This document shows positions 52,690 to 62,222 of a stretch of DNA of 64,000 nucleotides, piece by piece. How positions within the stretch are numbered: position 1 is the stretch's first letter; each line of letters begins with the position of its first letter. The translations under genes were made by a program, and so were the position numbers. The stretch spans positions 22,167 to 86,166 of the forward strand of contig JALHMB010000013.1 of assembly GCA_022844275.1 (NCBI GenBank), in the 5' to 3' direction. The stretch is from Hyphomicrobiaceae bacterium (GTDB lineage: Bacteria; Pseudomonadota; Alphaproteobacteria; Rhizobiales; Hyphomicrobiaceae). The notes below the pieces were generated by a model. That model was not told the DNA's origin. It saw nothing but the letters and a program-made list of their open reading frames with translations, and ran no database searches.

Positions 52690-54255
52690 ATGACATCGGC
52701 CTTGCTAACGGCGGTATTGCTCACTCCGTTCGTCGGGGCGCCTCTTTGTCCTGGTCTCCGCTCTGAAATCTCGGAGCACGGCCGCCTGGCGCTGCCCTGC
52801 TGGCATGCCTGGTATCGTTATTGCCCGAGGTGTTGGCCGGTAGGTCGTTCGTCGCGCGGGTCGACAGGCAGCCCGAGTGAGGTCTCAACCTCTCGCTGCG
52901 GCTCGACGGGCTCGGCCTGCTGCTCGCGCTGCTCATTCTGTGCATCGGACTCTTGATCGTCCTCTATGCCGCCTATTACATGCCCGAGGATGACGGGCTG
53001 GGGCGCTTCTACGCGCTTCTGCCGGCCTTCGCCGGCGGGATGCTCGGCATCGTGTTGGCCGAAAATCTGATCCTGATGCTCGTCTTTTGGGAAATCACGA
53101 GCCTCACCTCGTTCTTGCTGATCGCCTACAAGTTCGAGGCGCACGACGCCCGCATCGCCGCTCGTATGGCTCTCGCAGTGACGGGCGGTTGCTGCTGCTC
53201 GGCAGCATCGCCGCCAGCTTCGAGCTGACCGAGGTGCTGCGCCAGGGAGCCGTCATCCGCGCGCATCCACTCTATCCGCTGGCGCTGGTTCTGATCCTGC
53301 TCGGCGCTTTCACCAAGTCGGCCCAGTTCCATTTCATTTCTGGCTGCCCGTCGCTATGGCCGCGCCGACGCCTGTCTCGGCCTACCTTCATTCGGCCGCG
53401 ATGGTGAAGGCTGGCGTGTTCCTGCTTGCACGGCACTATCCGGTGCTCTCCGGGACTGATCTCTGGCTGATTCTGGTCGGGGGAACCGGAGCCGTGACGT
53501 TCGTCTACGGCGCCTACGTCGCGCTCCTGAAGCACGACTTCAAAGGACTGCTCGCATACTCGACCGTCAGCCATCTCGGACTCATTACATTGCTCTTCGG
53601 TCTCGACACGCCGATGAGCGCGGTCACGGCTGTCTTCCACACCATCAATCACGCCATCTTCAAGGCATCGCTGTTCATGGCCGCCGGCATCATCGACCAT
53701 GAATGCGGCACGCGCGACATGCGCCGCCTTAGCGGCATGTTCAAGTACATGCCGTGGACCGCCACGCTCGGCATCTTGGCCGCCGGATCCATGGCCGGCG
53801 TTCCCCTCCTGACCGGCTTCCTGTCGAAGGAGATGTTCTTTGTCGAGACGGTCGGCCATCCGCAGTTCCAAGGCGTCGCAGCCTGGCTCCTGCCCGTGTT
53901 CGCAACGGTGGCCGGCATGCTGCCCGTTGCTTACTCGGCGCGCTTCATTCATGACGTATTCTTCAACGGCGAGCCAATCGAACTGCCGAGGTCGCCGCGC
54001 GAGCCTGCGCGCTGGATGCGGTTTCCGGTCGAGGCCCTTGTCGGTCTGGTGCTGCTTGTCGGCTGCTTTCCGCAGTTATTCGTCGGCCCCGTTCTATACG
54101 CGGCACCAGGGGCTGTTCTCCCGTTGGGTGTGCCGGAGTTCAAGCTGGCGGTCTGGCATGGATGGAATCTGCCGCTGGTGATGAGCATCGCTGCTTTCGG
54201 GTTCGGCCTGCCGCAAGCGCTGGTATTGACGGCAATTGTCATTGGTTTTGCATGA
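52690..54255 (+). pseudogene. mrpA N-terminal half with several frameshifts, fused to the end of mrpC
   Basis: A canonical MrpA start at 52690 (MTSALLTAVLLTPFVGAPL), scrambled by frameshifts before about 52880, resumes LRLDGLGLLLALLILCIGLLIVLYAAYYM, LAENLILMLVFWEITSLTSFLLI and, after another shift near 53190, LLLLGSIAASFELTEV. From 53356 the frame is clean: MAAPTPVSAYLHSAAMVKAG, FKGLLAYSTVSHLGL, HTINHAIFKASLFMAAGIIDHECGTRDM. Around 54190 it runs into FGLPQALVLTAIVIGFA, which is the last helix of MrpC, not MrpA. The rest of mrpA, all of mrpB and most of mrpC are deleted. Confidence 0.85.
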
Positions 54256-54427
54256 CCGCCTATCTCATCGCTCTAGCGCTGCGTGCCAAGGGCGAGAGCG
54301 GCACCGACCACGTCGATGCCGGGGAAAAAAAAGCGATGAGCCATCTACCAATCCTGTCCTTCCTCATTCCCTTCGTCGCGGCGATCCTGCTGTTGTTGGC
54401 CGGCGGCCGCCATCCAGAGCGCGATGA
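54252..54427 (+). pseudogene. Joined 3' end of mrpC and 5' end of mrpD
   Basis: From ATG 54252 the frame gives MTAYLIALALRAKGESGTDHVD, the MrpC C-terminus, and continues without stop to MSHLPILSFLIPFVAAILLLLAGG (from 54336), the MrpD N-terminus. After that the MrpD body is missing and the sequence goes into mrpE. The normal mrpC stop has been lost. Confidence 0.75.
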
Positions 54428-54657
54428 TCATGAGCGTTACGATGGGCTGCGGCATACCGCTCTACACTATCGATCCGTTCGTCGCTACGGTCCTCGGCAG
54501 TATCGTCTCGCTGCCACCGGGCACGGTCCCGATCGAGATCGACATGGGAGCCAAGGCACTTCTCGTGCATGCCCTCAATGTGGGTGATGACGCCCAGCTG
54601 GTGGCAACCATCAAGACGCGCTACGAGGCGCCGCTCAAGGAGATCTTCGGATGTTGA
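54424..54657 (+). pseudogene. mrpE C-terminal fragment
   Basis: From ATG 54424 the frame encodes a short leader, then PFVATVLGSIVSLPPGTVPIEID, AKALLVHALNVGDDAQLVATIK and RYEAPLKEIFGC, the MrpE soluble C-terminus. The membrane half of MrpE is deleted. The TGA at 54655 overlaps the mrpF start (ATGTTGA). Confidence 0.8.
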
Positions 54658-54921
54658 CGATCGCAGTCTCCTCCGCCTTCGCCATGCTGGCCGTGGCCAT
54701 CGGTCTCAAAATTGTGGCGGCTGGCCAAGTGACCAAGCATGCCTGACCGGATCCTGGCGCTCGATACGCTCGCGATAAACGCAATTGCGCTCGTGATGCT
54801 GATCGGCATTGCCACGTCGAGCCAAACCTACTTCGAGGCGGCGCTGTTGATCGCCATGATGGGCTTTGTCGGGACTGTCGCGCTCTGCAAGTTCCTGCTC
54901 AGTGGCGACATCATCGCGTGA
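54651..54921 (+). pseudogene. mrpF, broken by a frameshift and stop
   Basis: ATG 54651 opens MLTIAVSSAFAMLAVAIGL. The next motif, WRLAKGPSMPDRILALDT in canonical MrpF, is present only in another frame, and there GPS begins with TGA instead of GGA. From ATG 54739 the last 60 residues (MPDRILALDTLAINAIALVML, TYFEAALLIAMMGFVG) are intact. The protein cannot be made as one chain. Confidence 0.8.
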
Positions 54922-54929
54922 GGCCAAGG

Positions 54930-55247
54930 ATGCTTGCAGAGTTCGTCATCTCATTTCTGAATACCGTCGGTGCGGCATTCGCGCTCGTCGGATCGATCGG
55001 CCTAGCCCAGCTGCTGGATTTCTTCACCCGGCTGCACGATCCAACAAAGGCCACCACACTGGGTGTCGGCTCGATCAATGTTGCCGCACTGGTCGGTTCC
55101 AGTGTCGCGAACGGCAAAGTGAGCCCGCGCGAATTGGCAATCTCGCTGTTCCTTTTCATCACGGCTCCGATCAGCGCGCACTTGCTCGGCAAGGCTGCGC
55201 TCAAGGTCAGAGGTCGTTCCATAAACCCAAGGCAGAAGAGCAACTGA
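54930..55247 (+). CDS. mrpG: MrpG antiporter subunit (last intact gene of decayed operon)
   Basis: A 105-residue MrpG-family protein: GSIGLAQLLDFFTRLHDPTKATTLG after helix 1 matches the family signature, though the canonical RLPD is changed to QLLD. Length and three-helix layout are normal. The ATG at 54930 lies nine bases beyond the mrpF stop, with GAGG before it; a GTG at 54918 overlapping the mrpF stop is an alternative. Without A-F partners the protein probably has no function unless it joins the left-hand Mrp complex. Confidence 0.85.
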   Translation: MLAEFVISFLNTVGAAFALVGSIGLAQLLDFFTRLHDPTKATTLGVGSINVAALVGSSVANGKVSPRELAISLFLFITAPISAHLLGKAALKVRGRSINPRQKSN

Positions 55248-55280
55248 GGCGCTGGCCGGCAGTTGCGCGAACGCGCGTCG

Positions 55281-56399
55281 TCAATCGACTCGCGCTGCGC
55301 GATCCGGCTGCCGCCAACCGCGGCCCGCTGCTTCAACCATCATGTACTCGGCGAGATTCTCGACGGTGATGATGCCGACCACGCGTGTATTGTCATCGAC
55401 GATGCCGACGAGCGATTGGCCGCTGCTCTGCAGCGTCGCCACGGCGTCCGCGAGCGGCGCGCGGCAGTTGATGGTTGCAACGTCGCGTTCCATGACCTCG
55501 AGCACGGAGGTGACCGGTCCGGTCGCGGCAAGCGCCTTGATCATCCCGTCTCTGGTCAGCACGCCGCGCAGCTGACCACTACCATCTGTGACCGGGAACT
55601 CCCGCTGCGAGGTCGAAAGCAGCTTTTCGACGGCTTGGCCAACGGTCGCTTGAGTGTCGAGAGTGGCAAACGACGTAATCGTTGCTTGGCGCATTGCAAC
55701 GCCTTTGGTGGCTTCACTGAGCTCGACGGCATAAGTCTCGTGGCTGGCCGCGAGAAACACAAACAGGGCGATGAAAAGCAGCAGGGGATTGCCGAACAGG
55801 CCGAGGAATCCGAGACCGAAAGCAAAGGCCTGGCCGATGGTCGCAGCGATCCTTGTCGCCCGCGCGCGGTCGAGCCGGTATGACAGCAAGGCTCTCAGCA
55901 CGCGCCCGCCGTCCATCGGGAAGGCGGGGATCAGATTGAAGGCCACCAGCATCACGTTGACGAGGGCGAGCCGCGTCACGAGGTCGATCTTTTGATCCTC
56001 GACAGCAGTCGCTAGGTGCTGAGTATCAAGGCGTGCCCCGAACACCCCGAAAAGCAGCAGTGCTATCACCACATTCACGGCAGGGCCGGCCAGCGCGATG
56101 AGCAATTCCTGACCAGGCTTCTCGGGCATGCGCTCGATGCTGGCCACGCCCCCGATCGGCAGGAGCGTAATGTCACGCGTGCCGATACCGAAGCGACGTG
56201 CTGTCAGCACGTGGCCGTACTCGTGCGCAAGCACACAGGCAAATACGGCGAGGATGAAGACGACGGCCTCGATGGCAGCCGTCTGTCCGCCGCGAGCGCC
56301 TGCCGAGATGGCAAGCCAAGCGATGAGCAGGAAGAAAGTCAGGTGGATGCGCACCTCCGTCCCGGCGATGCGCCCCAGCGAGATTGACCACCCCATCAT
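55281..56399 (-). CDS. Site-2 protease (M50) with CBS domain pair
   Basis: A 372-residue intramembrane metalloprotease. The zinc motif HEYGH is His59-Glu60-His63; the second Zn-ligand motif NLIPAFPMDGGRVLRALL gives the Asp. Five or six membrane helices are present. The C-terminal ~120 residues form a CBS pair (ATVGQAVEKLLSTSQREFPVTD, GVLTRDGMIKALAATG; LADAVATLQSSGQSLVGIVDDN, VVGIITVENLAEYMM), which often binds adenosine nucleotides. It is thought to cleave a membrane-embedded regulatory protein. The ATG at 56399 is the first of two consecutive Met codons. Confidence 0.93.
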   Translation of the reverse strand: MMGWSISLGRIAGTEVRIHLTFFLLIAWLAISAGARGGQTAAIEAVVFILAVFACVLAHEYGHVLTARRFGIGTRDITLLPIGGVASIERMPEKPGQELLIALAGPAVNVVIALLLFGVFGARLDTQHLATAVEDQKIDLVTRLALVNVMLVAFNLIPAFPMDGGRVLRALLSYRLDRARATRIAATIGQAFAFGLGFLGLFGNPLLLFIALFVFLAASHETYAVELSEATKGVAMRQATITSFATLDTQATVGQAVEKLLSTSQREFPVTDGSGQLRGVLTRDGMIKALAATGPVTSVLEVMERDVATINCRAPLADAVATLQSSGQSLVGIVDDNTRVVGIITVENLAEYMMVEAAGRGWRQPDRAARVD

Positions 56400-56521
56400 G
56401 CCTTGCCTCTGACCTGTTTTGCGACGTCTGGCCTGCCCGACGTCCTTCAGTTGAGATGCTGCCGTGTCATCGTACCTGGGTTCGGCAGCAAGCGCATCGC
56501 TGCGGCAACATTCATATTCCT

Positions 56522-59284
56522 CTATCCACCTCTAGACCAGCTGGCGCTCGGCGCGCTCCCCTGCAACCGTCGCCGTGCAACCTTCTCCAGCTCGAGAATG
56601 GCGAAGAGAGCCATTCCAGCGGCAATGATCGGCAGGCCCTCGATGAGCCCAATCGGTCTGGTCTCGAAGAACCGCTCCATGAACGGTGCATACGTGAACA
56701 GTGCCTGCAGCACCACGACGGCCGCAATCGAGACGAGCACAGGCGTTGTGCCGAGAACTCCCTTCGGTGTCAGTGACGGTGCATGCAGGTAGCGGACGCT
56801 GAACAGATAGAACACCTCCATGACGACGAGCGTGTTGACCGCGAACGTACGCGCCTTCTCGACGCTGGCGCCCTGCCAAAGGGCCCACTTGAACATCCCG
56901 AATATCCCGATCAGGAAAAGCGTCGATACGAACACGATCCTCCAGACGAGAAATGGCGACAACAGCGCCTCGGTCGCCGGTCGCGGAGGCCGGGACATGA
57001 CCCCCGGTTCCGTTGGCTCGAAGGCGAGCGCCAGCGCCAGCGCGAGGGAGCTTACCATGTTGATCCAGAGGATCTGCAGCGGTGTGATCGGCAACGTTGC
57101 ACCCAGCAGAATGGCCAGCACGATGCTGAGGGACTCACCGCCATTGACCGGCAGCAGAAACACGATCGCTTTCTTGAGGTTGTCGTAAACCGTCCGGCCC
57201 TCGCGGACGGCGTTGACGATCGAGGCGAAGTTGTCGTCGGCAAGGACGACTTGCGCGGCCTCCTTCGCAGCCTCGGTCCCCTTGATCCCCATCGCGATAC
57301 CGATGTCGGCACGCTTCAAGGCAGGTGCGTCGTTCACGCCGTCGCCTGTCATGGCGACCACGAGCCCGTCCGCTTGCAATGCCTCGACCAGCCGGAGCTT
57401 GTGCTCCGGGCTCGCGCGCGCGAACACATCGATCTGAGAAACCTGCTTCTTCAGCTCACCAAGCGGCATGGTCTCGATGTCAGAGCCCGTCAGAACAGCG
57501 CCTGTGTTCTCGAAGCCGAGCTGGCTCGCGATCGCCCGGGCCGTGATGGCGTGATCGCCGGTGATCATCTTTACCCGGATGCCGGCCGCCCGGCATTCGG
57601 AGACCGCGGCGATGGCTTCCTCACGTGGCGGGTCGATCAACCCGAAGAGCGCGAGGAACACGAGGCCGCGATCGAGATCGCTGGCCCGGAGGAGCGTTTG
57701 GCCCACCTCGGCGGGTTTCGACGCCACGGCGATCACGCGCTGGCCTTCGGCGGCCATGGCTTCGATGCGCTCCTGCCAAAAGGCCAAATCGAGCGGGGCA
57801 CTTCCCGTTCGGCCGTGCTGGAGAGCACACATCTCCAGCAGCCTTTCTGGCGCACCCTTGACGCAGATAAGCCCGGGTTCGGCGCCATGGCCACGGTTCA
57901 GGGTCGCCATGTAGCGGTGCTCGGACTCGAAAGGTATTATGTCGATCCGCGCCATGTCCTGCCGCAGAGCATCCAGATTGAGACCGGCCTTTGCTACCGC
58001 AGTCAGCAACGCTCCTTCGAGCGGATCGCCATCGACCGTCCATTGTCCATCGATCTGCCGCAGCCCCGCATCATTGCACAAGGCGGCACTGCGCAGTGCC
58101 GCCATCACGTCCGTCCGGTGGCTAACGGCCACTTCGATGCCGTCGATGCTGAAGGCGCCCCGGGGCTCATAACCGATGCCGGCGACGGTCAAGTCGTGCT
58201 CGCTCGTGACCAGCCGACGAACGGCCATCTCGTTGCGCGTCAGCGTGCCGGTCTTGTCCGAGCAGATGACCGAAACGGACCCCAGCGTCTCCACAGCCGG
58301 CAGCCGGCGGATGATGGCATGACGCTGTGCCATTCGCTGCACGCCGATCGCCATCGCAACGCTCAAGATGGCCGGCAGTCCTTCCGGGATCGCCGCGACG
58401 GCAAGAGATACGACGGCTAGGAACATCTGAGCCGCCGCCTGTCCGCGCACGAGCACGCCGAAGGCGAAGACCAGCGCGGCGGCCGCGAGGATCACGAAGG
58501 TCAGAGTTCTGGCTAAACCGGCCATCTGACGCAGCAGCGGCGTCTCGAGCTGTGTCACCTCGTCGAGAAGCTTGCTGATGCGACCAAGCTCGGTATCGGC
58601 CCCTGTTCCGACCACGACGCCATTCGCCTGGCCGTAGGCCACGAGCGTTCCGGAGAAGGCCATCGACGCGCGGTCGCCGATGGGCGCATCGGCTGCAATC
58701 GGATGGACGCTTTTTTCAACGGGGACGGACTCTCCCGTCAGTGCCGCTTCCTGGACTCGCAGGTTCTTGACCCGGGTGAGCCGGATATCGGCTGGGATCC
58801 GATCCCCCGATTCGATCAGTATGATGTCGCCCGGCACGAGGGTCTCGGCAGGAACCGTCTGGCGACGGCCGTCCCTGAGCACGGTCGCCTTGGGGGCAAG
58901 CATCCGCTGGATGGCCCGTATCGCTGACTCGGCCTTGCCTTCCTGCACGAAACCCATCGTGGCGTTAGCCAGCACAACTGCAAGGATGACAGCTGCATCG
59001 GTGTAGTGTCCGATGGCCGCCATCACCACGACCGTTCCGAGCAGGACTTGCAGAAGCAGGTTCTCGAATTGGGCGATGAAGCGCCGCAGCGCCGAGCGTG
59101 GCTTGGCGGGCGGCAAGCAGTTCGGTCCATGCCGCGCCAGTCGCCGGCGCGCTTCCTCCTCACTCAGTCCATCGGAATGCGCCCCAAACGCGATCATCAC
59201 CTCCTTCAGAGGGATCGAGTGCCAAAGTCGCCGATCGTGGCCGGACGCGGCCGCGTGCCGGATCGTCCCAGGGTCAGTCGTCAT
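56522..59284 (-). CDS. P-type cation-transporting ATPase (P2, SERCA/PMR1-like)
   Basis: A 920-residue P-type ATPase. The phosphorylation motif SDKTGTLTRNE has Asp343; others are TGES in EAALTGESVPVEKS (actuator), PEGLPA in IPEGLPAILSV of M4, KGAPE in VKGAPERL of the N domain, and TGDGVNDAPALKRADIGIAMG of the hinge. The N-terminal HSDGLSEEEARRRLARHG is the cation-ATPase N domain. About ten membrane helices. The M4 and M6 composition (PEGLP; NGGESLSIVLAILLG) fits the Ca2+/Mg2+/Na+ type P2 enzymes; the specific ion is not deducible. Ion homeostasis with the exchanger and Mrp fits. Confidence 0.93.
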   Translation of the reverse strand: MTTDPGTIRHAAASGHDRRLWHSIPLKEVMIAFGAHSDGLSEEEARRRLARHGPNCLPPAKPRSALRRFIAQFENLLLQVLLGTVVVMAAIGHYTDAAVILAVVLANATMGFVQEGKAESAIRAIQRMLAPKATVLRDGRRQTVPAETLVPGDIILIESGDRIPADIRLTRVKNLRVQEAALTGESVPVEKSVHPIAADAPIGDRASMAFSGTLVAYGQANGVVVGTGADTELGRISKLLDEVTQLETPLLRQMAGLARTLTFVILAAAALVFAFGVLVRGQAAAQMFLAVVSLAVAAIPEGLPAILSVAMAIGVQRMAQRHAIIRRLPAVETLGSVSVICSDKTGTLTRNEMAVRRLVTSEHDLTVAGIGYEPRGAFSIDGIEVAVSHRTDVMAALRSAALCNDAGLRQIDGQWTVDGDPLEGALLTAVAKAGLNLDALRQDMARIDIIPFESEHRYMATLNRGHGAEPGLICVKGAPERLLEMCALQHGRTGSAPLDLAFWQERIEAMAAEGQRVIAVASKPAEVGQTLLRASDLDRGLVFLALFGLIDPPREEAIAAVSECRAAGIRVKMITGDHAITARAIASQLGFENTGAVLTGSDIETMPLGELKKQVSQIDVFARASPEHKLRLVEALQADGLVVAMTGDGVNDAPALKRADIGIAMGIKGTEAAKEAAQVVLADDNFASIVNAVREGRTVYDNLKKAIVFLLPVNGGESLSIVLAILLGATLPITPLQILWINMVSSLALALALAFEPTEPGVMSRPPRPATEALLSPFLVWRIVFVSTLFLIGIFGMFKWALWQGASVEKARTFAVNTLVVMEVFYLFSVRYLHAPSLTPKGVLGTTPVLVSIAAVVVLQALFTYAPFMERFFETRPIGLIEGLPIIAAGMALFAILELEKVARRRLQGSAPSASWSRGG

Positions 59285-59556
59285 GCCGCCGTCCTCGAGC
59301 GTGCTGCATCCCTGAGCATTGGCCGCATCCGCCCCATCTATGGTTCAAGTGCAGTATCACGCCCGAACGGTGGCCCGCACCAGCGCGAAACCATTTCATC
59401 CGTCGGCACGCTTTCGAGACGGTGGCTCCGAGGCCGTGACTAGCACGACGCCGATCGCAATCGCGTCTTCGACCCCGCCGGCCAGATCGCAACAGTGGGG
59501 CCAATGCATCGGCAAGAACCAGCAGTTTCTCGGGGAGGCCTTAGCTTCCAAGCCGG

Positions 59557-60402
59557 TCATTCACTCGCCTTGACGGCCAGAACATCAACCGGTGCGCTGG
59601 CGAGAAGATCTTCGGCAACGCTGCCAAGGATGGCATGTGCAATACCTGTTCGCCCGTGTGTGCCGATAGCCAGAAGATCGGGTCTCAGCGCAAGAGCTTG
59701 CTCACGGATGACGTGGCGAACCTGACCTTCCTTCATCAGGATCTGGAAGCGGGGCGCAGCCGCACCAAGCTCGGCAGACAATTTCTGGATACCGCTCTCC
59801 AGTATGCCCTTCACGCGCCTGCGCTCATCGGCAACGAGTTGATTTTGCGTGTCGCGTCCGAGTAACGCCGTGAATGGCCGATGAGCCACATGGACGAGAT
59901 GCACCTCGCCTTGCGGCACCAGCCGCGCGGCCATGGCCACAGCCGCCTGCGCATGCGTGGAGAGATCGACGCCCACCAGCGCTCGCCGATAGGGGCCTTT
60001 GACGGTGTCCTTCACGACGAGCACGGGCCGCGAACCGTACCGGACGACGCGCTCGGCGGTCGTCCCTTGGAACATCTCGCGCGTGTCGTGGCGGTGGATC
60101 CCCAGTACGACCAAATCGGCATCGAACTCGTCCGCACGTTGGAGGATGTCGGCGAAGTCGAGGCCCCGAACGACCCGCTGAGAGATGCTGACCCTGTCTG
60201 CGACAGGTAAGGCGCTGACTTGCTGCGCGATGGCATCCCTCGCTGCAGCCTCGTGCTGAAGCGTTATGGCTTCGATGAGCGATTCGTCGACGACGTGAAT
60301 AACCTCCAGCTCTGCCCGAAATTCGTCGGCCATGGCGGCTGCCCGCTGCAGCGCTTGATCCGAGCGCGCCGAGAGATCGGTCGCCATGAGAATTCTCTTC
60401 AT
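59557..60402 (-). CDS. Tandem universal stress protein, divergent partner 1
   Basis: A 281-residue two-domain UspA. Domain 1 starts MKRILMATDLSARSDQALQR and has VLGIHRHDTREMFQGTTAERVV; domain 2 starts YRRALVGVDLSTHAQAAVAMA and ends GTHGRTGIAHAILGSVAEDLL. ATG 60402 is preceded by GGAG. The perfect box at 60480-60493 is 84 bp upstream, shared with the divergent gene at 60561. Confidence 0.92.
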   Translation of the reverse strand: MKRILMATDLSARSDQALQRAAAMADEFRAELEVIHVVDESLIEAITLQHEAAARDAIAQQVSALPVADRVSISQRVVRGLDFADILQRADEFDADLVVLGIHRHDTREMFQGTTAERVVRYGSRPVLVVKDTVKGPYRRALVGVDLSTHAQAAVAMAARLVPQGEVHLVHVAHRPFTALLGRDTQNQLVADERRRVKGILESGIQKLSAELGAAAPRFQILMKEGQVRHVIREQALALRPDLLAIGTHGRTGIAHAILGSVAEDLLASAPVDVLAVKASE

Positions 60403-60479
60403 TGCTACACTCCATCTGACGGAAGACCACGCGGCCTGCATATGAGCTGAGAAGATGCGTCTGAGTGTTTTTGTGTGCA

Positions 60480-60493
60480 TTGATGTCGATCAA
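60480..60493. promoter_or_regulatory. FNR/FixK-type box between two divergent UspA genes
   Basis: TTGAT GTCG ATCAA is a perfect palindrome. Centre is 75 bp upstream of ATG 60561 on the plus strand and 84 bp upstream of ATG 60402 on the minus strand, so it may drive both. Confidence 0.78.
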
Positions 60494-60560
60494 TGACGCC
60501 ATGGGCGCGATGGTATCTATGTGCGCTGTCAGCTCCATTCTGGAGCAAAGGAAGGATGCC

Positions 60561-61427
60561 ATGGCCGGTAGCGTACCTCGCAACATCATGCTCGCGACCG
60601 ATCTCACCCCCGCTGCTGACCGAGCGTTCGATCGGGCGCTGCAGCTGGCCTTGCAGTGGAGCGCCGAGCTCACTGTGTGTCACGTCATCGAATCGAGCGC
60701 GCTGCGGCCCTGGGGCATGGAACGGCGCGTGCATAACGCCGAGATCGAACTCGAACGGCTCGTTCGCTCGGCGAAGATCGATCGCAAGATTCCGCGCCAC
60801 ATCGTTGTTGGCGATCCGGCAGACCGCACCCGCGAGCATGCCCGCGCCATCGATTGCGACTTCCTCATCACCGGGCCCGCGCACGGCAAGATCCTCGGCG
60901 ACAAGCTGCTCGGCAGCACCGCGGCCCGAATCGTCCGGCGGGCGACACAGCCTGTGTTGGCGGTTCGCCGCCGACCGGAGGGCGAATACAGAACGATCAT
61001 TGCGGCGGTCGATTTCTCAGACCCCTCGCGGTGCGCGTTGCTGCGCGGTCAGGAGCTGTTTCCGTCCGCCCGATTTACTGCACTCCACGCCTACCAGGTT
61101 TCACCCAACTGGAGCGGTCCGAACGGGGACCAGTCCATCGATGTCGTCGAGGCTGATGAGCGCAATCGTGTGATCAATGCCGCCGAGCAGGATATGGCAG
61201 ACCTGATTGCTGGCGCCGCTCACAGACCAGGTGCAATCGAGGCGGCCCTATTGGAGGGAGCGCCGGAGGCGACGATGGCCGCTTTCGTTGACAAGAACTG
61301 GCCGGACCTCGTGATCGCCGGCACTCATGGCCGCGGCGACCGGCAACAGGACACTATCGGCAGCATTGCGGAGCGGCTGCTGACGATCCTGCAGTGTGAC
61401 GTATTGGCCGTACCTACGCGGGCGTGA
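60561..61427 (+). CDS. Tandem universal stress protein, divergent partner 2
   Basis: A 288-residue two-domain UspA: VPRNIMLATDLTPAADRAFDRA in domain 1, YRTIIAAVDFSDPSRCALLRG in domain 2. The final motif GTHGRGDRQQDTIGSIAERLL has a Gly-to-Asp-containing insertion compared with the GTHGRTG of other copies, so ATP binding may be altered. ATG 60561 follows AAGGAAGG. Closely related to the gene at 13064 by its domain-1 sequence. Confidence 0.92.
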   Translation: MAGSVPRNIMLATDLTPAADRAFDRALQLALQWSAELTVCHVIESSALRPWGMERRVHNAEIELERLVRSAKIDRKIPRHIVVGDPADRTREHARAIDCDFLITGPAHGKILGDKLLGSTAARIVRRATQPVLAVRRRPEGEYRTIIAAVDFSDPSRCALLRGQELFPSARFTALHAYQVSPNWSGPNGDQSIDVVEADERNRVINAAEQDMADLIAGAAHRPGAIEAALLEGAPEATMAAFVDKNWPDLVIAGTHGRGDRQQDTIGSIAERLLTILQCDVLAVPTRA

Positions 61428-61538
61428 CCCTATGGTCCAGCTCACCGGCTATCTCAATCGCCTTAGTTCGCAAAATGGAGAATGAGGATGCCCATAAAAT
61501 CACCATCAGTTGTGACCCTGCCCCCTGAAGGTACTCGC

Positions 61539-61655
61539 TCATAACTGGAGTCCGTTCTGGTTATGGTCCGACGCGGACCGTCTTGCAAACTCGTTCGGTG
61601 TGAGTCCGTTGAGGCTCGTGTGTGGTCGCTCCCCATTGTAGATCCTATGGAGGTC
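61539..61655 (-). pseudogene. IS3-family OrfB C-terminal fragment
   Basis: On the minus strand the frame ends LHRIYNGERPHTSLNGLTPNEFARRS, the last part of IS3-type transposases (YNxxRPHxSLxxxTPxEFA). The rest of the transposase is replaced by the IS110-like element that begins about 61660. The sequence TGACCCTGCCCCCTGAAGG at about 61512 may be the outer terminal repeat of this IS. Confidence 0.7.
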
Positions 61656-61704
61656 CGACAAGGACGGGGCGCCGGGTGGTCCGGCGCAAAGCCGGAGGCC
61701 AGTC

Positions 61705-62217
61705 ATGACCGAACCACACCTGATCTGCACTGTCGCTATCGAGCTGAGCCGCGCCCGCTGGATCATCGGCGCTCTGGCCCCACGAGGTACGAAGGTCACC
61801 GTCGGTGCAGTCCCCGGTGGCGATACCGAACGACTGATGGAGCATCTGAACAAGATCGAGGCCCGGTTAGCGCGAGAGTTCTGTCAGCCGGTCGAGCTCA
61901 AGATCTGCTTTGAGGTGGGCTATGATGGATTTTGGCTTGCCCGGTTCCTTCGCGATCGAGGTCTCGATATTTACGTTCTCGATGCATCGAGCTTCCTGAT
62001 CTCAAGACGCGGAAGACGTACCAAGACCGACCGGATCGACGTCGAAACGATGGCGTTTACACTACGCGCCTATCTGGCAGGCGACCCGGGCGTTTGCCGG
62101 GTCGTGGCCATTCCAACTCCTGAGGTCGAGGATGCCAAGCGCGGTTGTGCAGGACCTGATGGGCCGACGACTGCCGCACATATAGGATCGCCTTGCGCTC
62201 CAGATGGTGCGGCCTGA
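61705..62217 (+). pseudogene. IS110-family transposase, N-terminal half only
   Basis: Encodes CTVAIELSRARWIIGALAP, LKICFEVGYDGFWLARFLRD and RTKTDRIDVETMAFTLRAYL, the DEDD catalytic half of an IS110-type transposase (KTDRIDVE contains the last Asp). The C-terminal domain is lost, and the last 40 codons are unrelated. It represents a fourth IS110 lineage copy. Confidence 0.7.
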
Positions 62218-62222
62218 TCTTC

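Noticed and set aside
34202..54730. Possibility that TGA is read as Trp or another sense codon (sites at 34202, 49309 and in mrpF)
   Set aside because: Many intact genes here end in TGA, often overlapping the next start, so a global recoding is excluded; the three cases are better explained by mutation in a decay zone.
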